NCBI GenBank assembly: GCA_026214975.1 | Contig: CM047806.1 | Coordinates: 97,115,811-97,179,810, forward strand | DNA length: 64,000 nucleotides | Direction of reading: 5' to 3' | Source of the DNA: Gentiana macrophylla | Lineage: Eukaryota > Streptophyta > Magnoliopsida > Gentianales > Gentianaceae | Part shown: positions 57,340-64,000 of the stretch, one piece after another | How positions within the stretch are numbered: position 1 is the stretch's first letter | How the letters are laid out: every line of letters begins with the position of its first letter | Translations under genes and position numbers: made by a program | Notes under the pieces: generated by a model | The model's database searches: none | What the model was told of the DNA's origin: nothing | The model's input: the letters and a program-made list of their open reading frames with translations, nothing else

Positions 57340-60098
57340 AACAAGGGAAAGTAAAATACGAATCTACTATGATTAAACATCTTCCCAGAGAACATTCAGA
57401 CCATAACCCCATCCTTCTTGATACTGATTTCAAGATTGCTAAACAGAATAGGACTTCTGCATTTTTTCCAAGGGCCTGGCTGGAGCATGCTATTTGACAT
57501 GACTATAAAGTTTGCCACTGCAGCAAATGACTGTAATAGAAATGTTTTTGGAAATATCTTTACTCGAAAAAAGAATTGCTTGGCCAGAATGCAGGGTGTT
57601 GAAGAAAGTTTGGAAAGGGCACCCTTCATGTTCTTATCAAATCCGCACAAAGGCCTCTTAATGAAGAACTAGACGATATCTTCGATACAAGAGGAATTTT
57701 ATTGGCATCAAAGATCCCAACTTAAGTGGCTCACTAAAGGGAAAGAAATTCTCATTTTATCACCTGTCAACAATCAAGAGAAAGCAAAGAAAGAATACCA
57801 GTTACCTTAAAATGAACAGGGAGACTGGTTCTATGATGTTACTACCCTAAATGAAATGGTGAAGACGTTTTATTCCGATCTCTATAGAGAGGACCCAAAC
57901 CTGCATATTTCGGACTTTGATTTTAGACTACCTACACTTTCGGACTCAAACATTCGTTTCTTGAACATAACAGTCACTGAGAAAGAGATATGGGATGCTT
58001 TATTTGAGATGGGAGACTACAAAGCTCCGGTTCTAAATCAAATCCCTGCTGATTTCTTCAAAAAATGTTGGCCCATCACCTGTAAGTCCCTCATCCCGTT
58101 TGTTGTTAATTCTTTTGAAGAATGTAAATTTGATGAATGCCTGAATCACACAGTGGTCTCCTTAATTTCCAAAAGTTAACCCACCTGAAAATATTACCAA
58201 GTTCATGCCGATTGCTATGACTAATGTTTCTGTGAAACTAATTTCCATAGTTATTGCAAATAGACTTCAATCTATCATTCGGAATTTGGTGAGCCAAAAT
58301 CAAGCTGCTTTTATATCAGGGAGAGGTAGTACTGGTAATATCATTCTTGCACATGAAGTACTGCACTCCCTAAACAAAAGACTTGGAAAAAGGGAGCTAT
58401 GTTGTTATAAATAGATTTGGAAAAAGACTATGACCGTGTGGACTTGAAATTCTTGGAGCTAGTACTGGCCAAGGTAGGATTCTCCCATAAGATTGTTGAT
58501 CTGGTTTTATTCTCCCTCAAAATGTCCAAATTGAGAATGCTGTGGAATGATAACTTATTGAGTCCTATCAAACCGTAAAGAGGACTCAGACAAGGAGACC
58601 TCATGGCCCCATATTTATTTGTTCTTTGCATGGAGTATCTGAGCCAGTAAATAGATAATATAGTTAGGGATGGCCACTGGAAACCGATCAAGGCCAGTAG
58701 ACAATCTCCTCCTCTATCTCATATCTTTTTTGCTGATGATTTGGTCACGTTTGGAGATGCTTCAGTGGAACAGGCTGGTGTGATTAAGCAGGTGCTTGAT
58801 AAATTTTGTGAGTATTCAGGCCAAAAAGTTAGTAGTCGCAAATCCAGATTGTATGTATCCAAGAATACATAGCTTCACATGAAAATCCTTTTCAACCAGG
58901 AACTCGATATGCAATGTACTGACAACCTGGGACAGTATCTTGGGATGCCACTACTACATTCCAGGACTACTAGGAACACATATAGCTTTATTGTTGATAA
59001 AATGAGGAGGAAATTAGCCAATTTGAAAGTTAAGAGCCTGGCTCGAGCAGGCAGAATGATCCTAATTAAGAGCTCATTGGAAATTCTTCTTTTTTATGCA
59101 ATGAAAACGGTCAAACTTCCTCAAAGTAACTTGGATCATATGGAGAAAATCAGAAGCTTCTTTTTTGGGTAGGAAAATGGGAAAAACGGATGCACTTATT
59201 TTCATGGAATAAGGCTTGTCAACCAAGAGATAGTGGAGGTTTAGGTTTCAAGAACTTGAAACTCATGAATATTGCACTCCTTGAAAGCTTGTCCGGCAAA
59301 TTCTCACCGATGATCATTCACGCGGGTGAGGACTCGATTCGAGAATATGCCAAACCTCTTTGAGAAGCCTAAAACCACCAGCTATACGGTTTGGAAAGGT
59401 ATTTGCTATGCGGCAGCTTCTTTGAATGAGGGTTTTGATGTCATTGATAATTCGATTTTCTGGAGCAATGCCAGTAACAAGAAATATAGTGTGGCTGATG
59501 GATATGCCTTCCTCTAAAAGGACACCCAACCTCTCTATCGACAAGATCTGGGTGGATATATGGCGCCTAAAGGGCCACTACCTCAATTTTACTTTGTGGC
59601 ACACAATGCATTGCCTACGATGTCCTTATTGTTCAAACGCCGTGTCTCTCCAATGACCGTCACGCAAATTGTGCAATTCGGATGAAGAAACTTGTTTACA
59701 TGCCTTGAGAGATTGTAAGATGGCCAAGCAAATTGTGGAAAAACTTTCTTCCCAAGCGTAAAATGGAGGGATTTATTTTCACAGATGACGCGGCGAATGG
59801 ATTCGTAATTTTATTACTTGATGATGGAAGACATAAAAATGGTTCTACCAATTTAGAGATTTGATCCATTACATTTGGTACTGGCGAAATAAAATTCAAC
59901 ATGGAGCTCAGGATGGCCATCCACCCCTACATGTGTTGGTCTCTAAATCTGAAGCCCAAGTTCGAAATCTTAGACTAGCATGGAGTTTTGATTAATTTGC
60001 CTTTGTTTTTTGATCCCTTTGTTTTTTCTTCAAACTCTTGTAATTTGTGGGTTTCCCGTTTTCTGATTTAATAATAAAGATCGTTTTAAAAAAAAATA
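57340..60098 (+). pseudogene. LINE (L1-type) ORF2 with poly(A) tail, right copy
   Basis: Starts inside the endonuclease (IKHLPREHSDHNPILLDTDF at about 57370-57430). Then FGNIFTRKKNCLARMQGVEE, MTNVSVKLISIVIANRLQSI, IDLEKDYDRVDLKFLELVLA, RGLRQGDLMAPYLFVLCMEY, FFADDLVTF (catalytic Asp pair 58735-58740), LGMPLLHSRTTRN, ARAGRMILIKSS. The C-terminal zf-RVT part reads WRLKGPLPQFYF, ALPTMSLLFKRRVSP. An AATAAA-like signal at 60070-60075 and an A-run at 60088-60096 mark the 3' end. Frameshifts and stops throughout. The stop after SQ (58648) is shared with the left copy. Confidence 0.9.
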
Positions 60099-60800
60099 CA
60101 TTTTATATATACTTTGTATATTTTTCGATCCGGAAAGGGGGGATGCCCACAAGCTATAGTGTCGTCCCGCCTCATGCGTTTACTCGTGACAATGATATCA
60201 CGGTCAATGATTACATATCAGACCGAAAGATTTAGAAAAATTAATTAGTAGTTGATATAAAATAAAATATGACCACTTTGTTCCGGATACCGGAGATTTT
60301 AAGGGGAAAAAAAATAGGAACATTTTGAAAAGATTTTAAATTAAAAAGGATATCTTAATAAGTTTTATAAGGTGGGGGAGGACATTTTATAAAAAAAATT
60401 TATAGGCTAAACGACATTTATTCTAATATTTCAACCCATTTATATTTTTTCATTCCTCCCGTATTTCTAAACACTTAAATGTTTTTATATATAGATCCCC
60501 AAAATTGATTAAAATATCATCAATTTTTTATATATTTAATTTTCATTCCCTTCGTTTTGAGACTTTGTTTGATATCATTACATCGATCGTTATTAATGTG
60601 ATTTTTTAACAGTGAATTTCAAACAAATGAAAATGTTTATAAATTATGTCGGAATATGGTAATTGTGGTTTCGAAATAAATAACGCGAAAAATAATAGAA
60701 AAAAAATTGTGAAATAATATGATGCAAGCCAGCTAGCATTTGATCATATATATATATATATATACCTCAACCTTCAACCCTTCCAATTTTTTCTTGCAAT
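60099..60800 (+). other. AT-rich upstream region of the host gene
   Basis: No coding region or repeat partner in the window. A run of AT dinucleotides at about 60745-60765, 35-55 bp before the ATG, is either a microsatellite or includes the TATA box. In the latter case the 5' UTR would be very short. Confidence 0.5.
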
Positions 60801-61277
60801 ATGGAAACCAAATCAAACAAATGGCTACTCAAATTCATCACAACGCCACTGAAAGCTCTAGGGAAAGCTAGAGATTTTTATGTGAAAAGTCTCATAAGCT
60901 GTGCAAATAAAGGGATGCCTTCAACATATTCCGTAAGCATTTTGCCAAGAACCTTTAGCGTGAATTCATCCGAGTCATATACATATACGGACACCGAAGA
61001 TCTAAGAGAGCTCATCAGGGCTGCTTCAACTCGAACCCTGGCGAATCGGGTTGATGTTAGATTCGATACCAAACAACAAAAGATAATAAAGACGACGATG
61101 ATCGGATCAGATTACTCGTGTAAGATGATGACACCAAGAAGCTGCAGTGTGGGCATGGAAAGGATTGATGAAGAGAAGCCTTGTTTATATGAAGAAGAAA
61201 ATGTCAGTATAAAGAAAGAGTTTGCTTATCCAAGAAGTAGAAGCTATGGTGGTAAAAATATGGGCATCGTCTTTTGA
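60801..61277 (+). CDS. Small plant-specific protein of unknown function
   Basis: Single-exon frame of 158 codons with ATG at 60801 in a good context (CAATATGGA) and TGA at 61275. N-terminus: basic, KWLLKFITTPLKALGKARDF, then YVKSLISCANKG. This KARDFYV-S---CA block, and a C-terminus rich in basic/serine residues (PRSRSYGGKNMG), are features I recall from a plant family of small uncharacterised proteins. The middle (about residues 55-85) is acidic/threonine-rich, TDTEDLRELIRAASTRTLAN. No signal peptide or membrane span. It is the only frame here with non-transposon character and no damage. The neighbouring Ale-like copia is convergent and ends about 155 bp behind its stop. The family name is not known to me; function is not inferred. 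Confidence 0.8.
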   Translation: METKSNKWLLKFITTPLKALGKARDFYVKSLISCANKGMPSTYSVSILPRTFSVNSSESYTYTDTEDLRELIRAASTRTLANRVDVRFDTKQQKIIKTTMIGSDYSCKMMTPRSCSVGMERIDEEKPCLYEEENVSIKKEFAYPRSRSYGGKNMGIVF

Positions 61278-61431
61278 ACATCATACAATATTTTTGCATT
61301 TCTGGGATAACTTCTTCGATTTTCAAGAATAGATCCTCTACAATTTCCTCTTGAGTTTTCATTTTACATATGTGGACAGTGGATTAGGATTGGTAATATA
61401 TATAGAAAAGATTCTTAGAGAAGATAATTAA

Positions 61432-61590
61432 TGATTGATTCTCCAATGTAACCGATTACACCCATATAAAGTGTACAACCAAGGACAGGTGTTGCATTCT
61501 ACCAATGCCACATACACACTGTTATTTAGATAAGAACAACACAAATAATAATAACAAAACAGTCCCTGAAGTACTAAATATTCTAATATC
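61432..61590 (-). repeat. Probable 3' LTR of the Ale-like copia
   Basis: Minus strand: a GAGGGAGGA polypurine tract at about 61591-61600, then TATTAGAATA (first base pair TG changed to TA?), a TATA-like CTTTATATGGG near 61470 and an end ...AATCAATCA at 61432. About 159 bp, within the short LTR sizes of Ale/Retrofit elements. The 5' LTR is outside the window, so the borders are inferred. Confidence 0.5.
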
Positions 61591-61595
61591 CTCCC

Positions 61596-62405
61596 TCAAA
61601 CCAAATGTGGTGGACATTCCACATTTAGTTTGCTTCTAAAAGGAATGAAAGCAGCAGGAGCAAGAGCCTTAGTGAATATATCAGCTGGCTGTTCAGCAGA
61701 TGGAATATACTGTACCAACAAGTCCCCATTTAACACCTGATTCCTCACAAAATGAACATCAATTTCGATATGCTTTGTACGGGCATGGAAGACTGGATTT
61801 TGTGCCAAGGAGTTTGCACTCATGTTGTCACAGTACAGAACTGGAGTGGAGTTGAGATGAATACCAAGTTCTGTCAGCAAGGATTTCAGCCACATAACTT
61901 CTGCAGCAGCATTTGCAAGACTTCTATACTCGGATTCAGTGCTTGATCTAGACACTACTTGTTGTTTCTTTGAGCTCCAAGTAACAAGTGACTCTCCAAT
62001 ATACATGCAGTGACCTGCAACAGACTTCCTATCATGTTTACTACAACCCCAGTCAGCATCACTATAGCCTGTAAGAGACAGGGAAGAGTCTGTATAACTG
62101 GTGACATTCAAGTCACCCTTGGCTTTAAAATGCAGTCCATACTTCAAAGTCCCACTCAAGTATCTAAGGAGTCTTTTAAGTGCTTGCCAGTGTGTGTCCC
62201 TGGGAGAATGCATAAACTGGCTCAGTGTATTCACTGCAAATGCCACATCTGGTCTGGTAAATGTAAGGTATTGGAGGGCTCCAATGACACTTCTATACAG
62301 AGAAGGGTTGGTCATAGGTGTGCCTGCTTCTGGATGGAACACCTGACCTGTCACCATTGGAGTAGGGCACGATTTAACAGATCCCAGTCCCAATTTGTTG
62401 AGCAA
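61596..62405 (-). CDS. pol: Ale-like copia RNase H and connection domain
   Basis: 269-codon frame: SCPTPMVTG, YRSVIGALQYLTFTRPDVAF, NTLSQFMHSPRDTHWQALKR (connection). RNase H: GYSDADWGCSKHDRKSVAGH (Asp), SSTESEYRSLANAAAEVMWL (Glu), YCDNMSANSLAQNPVFHART (Asp), HIEIDVHFVRNQV, QPADIFTKAL. Degrades RNA in RNA-DNA hybrids during reverse transcription. All catalytic acids present. It is separated from RT by one or two small frame changes at 62385-62420, otherwise intact to its stop at 61596. Confidence 0.9.
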   Translation of the reverse strand: MLNKLGLGSVKSCPTPMVTGQVFHPEAGTPMTNPSLYRSVIGALQYLTFTRPDVAFAVNTLSQFMHSPRDTHWQALKRLLRYLSGTLKYGLHFKAKGDLNVTSYTDSSLSLTGYSDADWGCSKHDRKSVAGHCMYIGESLVTWSSKKQQVVSRSSTESEYRSLANAAAEVMWLKSLLTELGIHLNSTPVLYCDNMSANSLAQNPVFHARTKHIEIDVHFVRNQVLNGDLLVQYIPSAEQPADIFTKALAPAAFIPFRSKLNVECPPHLV

Positions 62406-63433
62406 ATTGCTTTAGGTAATCTTCTTTGAGTGACTAGAATCCCATACTTATCTCTTGTCACTTCCATGCCAAGGAAATGGCTCAGTTCACCTAGATTCTT
62501 AAGAGGAAATCTGCTGTTTAAAAATTGAATAAACTTGTGAATGGCTGCTGTGTTGTTACTGGTGATCAGGAAGTCATCCACATAAACCAAAACATAGAGT
62601 AGGGTGTTGTCTTGCTTCATAATAAACAGAGATGTGTCTGACATGGACTGAGTGAACCCCCACTGCAACAGCTGCTTTTTCAACTCATCAAACCAGGCCC
62701 TAGGTGCCTGTTTAAGGCCATAGAGAGCCTTTTTGAGATGGCACACATACTCAGGCTTGTCTGAACTTATAAAACCTTCTGGCTGAGGCAAAAACACTGA
62801 TTCATATAATCTGCCATTGAGAAAGGCATTATTGATGTCCACTTGATGCATTTTCCAGCCTAGGGTTGCTGCTATGGACAATATAACCCTAATTGTACCA
62901 GCCTTGGCCACAGGGCTAAAAGTTTCTGTGTAATCTATCCCCTGTTGTTGATGAAATCCCTTGGCAACCAGCCTTGCTTTGTACTTCAAGACTGTTCCAT
63001 CTGGTTTCAGTTTAGTTTTGAAGATCCACCTATTACCAACCAAGTTTTGTGAAGGATGAGGAGGTACCAGATCCCAAGTAGCATTTTGACAGAGAGCTTG
63101 ATATTCCTCAGACATAGCCTTTGACCATTTAGGATCAGATAGGGCTTTTTGAACAGATTCTGGCTTCGTGATATCATCAGGGCACACTTGAGTGGTAAGA
63201 GTGAAGATTTTCTTTGGTTTAACAATTCCACTCTTAGCTCTTGTTTGCATTTGATGTTGAGGAGGAGATGGTGGTGACTCACTGGATGAGGAAGACTCAG
63301 GGGACTGATCATGGAAATCAGACTCATTTGCTAGGGTTTGGACATCAGACTCATGAGAATTGTGGGGTGATGCTACATTTGCTGGATTTGGAGATGAGAC
63401 CATTGTTTCAGACTCAAGCACGCCTCTCTTCAT
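62351..63433 (-). CDS. pol: Ale-like copia reverse transcriptase
   Basis: 360-codon frame without internal stop. The N-terminal linker is Ser/Pro-rich (residues 1-60), then MQTRAKSGIVKPKKIF, WSKAMSEEYQALCQNATWDL, GNRWIFKTKLKPDGTVLKYK, ARLVAKGFHQQQGIDYTETF, MHQVDINNAFLNGRLYESVF, KKALYGLKQAPRAWFDELKK and the catalytic VLVYVDDFLITSNN with both Asp. After HFLGMEV and GILVTQ the frame drifts into non-family text, which marks a frameshift at about 62400. The lineage (Ale/Retrofit) is suggested by YVDDFLITSNN and the RNase H wording. Confidence 0.92.
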   Translation of the reverse strand: MKRGVLESETMVSSPNPANVASPHNSHESDVQTLANESDFHDQSPESSSSSESPPSPPQHQMQTRAKSGIVKPKKIFTLTTQVCPDDITKPESVQKALSDPKWSKAMSEEYQALCQNATWDLVPPHPSQNLVGNRWIFKTKLKPDGTVLKYKARLVAKGFHQQQGIDYTETFSPVAKAGTIRVILSIAATLGWKMHQVDINNAFLNGRLYESVFLPQPEGFISSDKPEYVCHLKKALYGLKQAPRAWFDELKKQLLQWGFTQSMSDTSLFIMKQDNTLLYVLVYVDDFLITSNNTAAIHKFIQFLNSRFPLKNLGELSHFLGMEVTRDKYGILVTQRRLPKAICSTNWDWDLLNRALLQW

Positions 63434-64000
63434 TTTTTCCGGAATGGTGTTCTCGCAACTTTGTTACACAGTAGGCACAACAAAACTAGAGCAACATGTC
63501 TGTTTTGATTAGTGACTGATCCTAGACTATTGCTTTGAGGATGAAAGGACTTGTAAGGGAATTCTGCCTCATTGAAACTGATGTGGACAGTGACATAAAT
63601 CCTACCATTTTTATCCATGCATTTGTGACCTTTATGTATGTGACTGAGGCCCAAGTATATGCATTTCCGAGTATGATACTGAAATTTTTTAGTATGATAT
63701 GGCCTTAGGTATGGATAACAAGCACAACCAAAAGTTTTTATAAGCTTCAAATCAGGCTTCTTATTGTATAGAGTTTCAAAGGGAGATTTGTTGTGCAACA
63801 CAGGTGTAGGCAGTATATTTATGATAGTCACAGCATGAAGAAAACTATCCCACCAATATTTCAAAGGTAATGATGCTTGAGCTAGAAGTGTTAGACCAGT
63901 TTCAACAATGTGCCTGTGCTTCCTTTCTACCCTACCATTTTGTCCATGGACATGTGGGCAAGGATGCCTAAATTTAATGCCATGCTCAGTTAGAAATGAC
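63430..64000 (-). CDS. Ale-like copia integrase, cut by window end
   Basis: The coding frame enters from the right edge: near 63940 HGQNGRVERKHRHIVETGLT (catalytic Glu in VERKH), LPLKYWWDSFLHAV, then INILPTPVLHNKSPFETLYN, IKTFGCACYPYLRPYHTKKF, KCIYLGLSHIHKGHKCMDK and a FNEAEFPY end. The frame leaves into a stop at 63430, overlapping the RT frame by 4 bp in another phase, so one frameshift lies near 63440. The first two catalytic Asp lie beyond the window. Confidence 0.9.
   Translation of the reverse strand, partial: SFLTEHGIKFRHPCPHVHGQNGRVERKHRHIVETGLTLLAQASLPLKYWWDSFLHAVTIINILPTPVLHNKSPFETLYNKKPDLKLIKTFGCACYPYLRPYHTKKFQYHTRKCIYLGLSHIHKGHKCMDKNGRIYVTVHISFNEAEFPYKSFHPQSNSLGSVTNQNRHVALVLLCLLCNKVARTPFRKK

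Larger units (their letters stand above)
56572..59532 (+). repeat. Segmental duplicate, right copy (copia end + LINE)
   Basis: Partner of 41892-44788; here the copia element to the left and the LINE 3' end to the right are both still present, so this is the more complete and probably the source locus. Confidence 0.85.
61432..64000 (-). mobile_element. Ale-like Ty1/copia element, 3' half
   Basis: 3' LTR, RNase H, RT and IN in minus orientation; gag, PR and 5' LTR outside the window. It has only about three frameshifts over 2.4 kb and no point stop, so it is the best-preserved, probably youngest element here. Confidence 0.9.

Noticed and set aside
61010..61072. Antisense frame (60878-61072) over the host gene
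   Set aside because: Shadow of the real gene; no own motif.

Overview
This is a eudicot-type nuclear genome window made almost entirely of nested, decayed retrotransposons. The evidence is plant-specific LTR-retrotransposon lineages (Ty3/gypsy Tat and Athila; Ty1/copia SIRE-, Tork- and Ale-like), plant L1-type LINEs, small MITE-like elements and AT-rich filler. Only one ordinary host gene is supported, a single-exon 158-residue protein at 60801-61277. I see no rRNA, tRNA, CRISPR array or bacterial-type operon. The species cannot be named from the sequence alone.

Left part (1-25.2 kb): an Athila-like LTR on the minus strand (1-1082), a copia-type LTR fragment (1085-2540), the RNase H tail of a copia (2.66-2.86 kb), an antisense LINE relic (3.0-4.2 kb) and a 74-bp triplication (5.36 kb). 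A long Tat-lineage Ty3/gypsy element follows (about 5.6-15.2 kb): LTR/leader, PBS, gag, PR, RT-RNase H, a second RNase H, IN, and an antisense ORF behind IN. Next comes a SIRE-like copia (16.36-20.46 kb) that changes at about 20460, without any terminal structure, into the integrase and 3' half of an Athila-type element ending in LTR 23148-24605. That LTR is the inverted partner of bases 1-1082. A 172-bp-armed inverted repeat (24606-25048) made of copia LTR pieces follows.

Middle part (25.15-40.3 kb): an Athila element on the minus strand, with LTRs at 38745-40295 (5') and 26028-27604 (3'), PBS, gag, PR, RT, RNase H, IN and a third ORF in the position of env. A second PBS and gag start lie beyond its 3' LTR, giving an LTR-internal-LTR-internal arrangement. 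An array of a 10-bp GC-rich motif sits just upstream of a TATA-like box in both LTRs. It recurs upstream of a TATA-like box in front of the third ORF, which suggests an internal promoter module. This is the observation I rate highest.

Right part (40.3-64 kb): a copia pol relic on the minus strand; a 2.9-kb segment (copia LTR + LINE ORF2) present twice (41.9-44.8 and 56.6-59.5 kb); a 1.2-kb element with long terminal inverted repeats (44.93-46.17 kb); and a roughly 3-kb tandem duplication (46696-49750 / 49751-52227) carrying a LINE RNase H domain, a Stowaway-like MITE and copia LTR sequence. These are followed by a Tork-like copia with both LTRs (52032-57188), a poly(A)-tailed LINE copy, the host gene, and the 3' half of an Ale-like copia on the minus strand. 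The Ale-like element ends about 155 bp behind the host gene and runs off the window. Nearly all element genes carry stops or frameshifts. The Ale-like copia is the least damaged.
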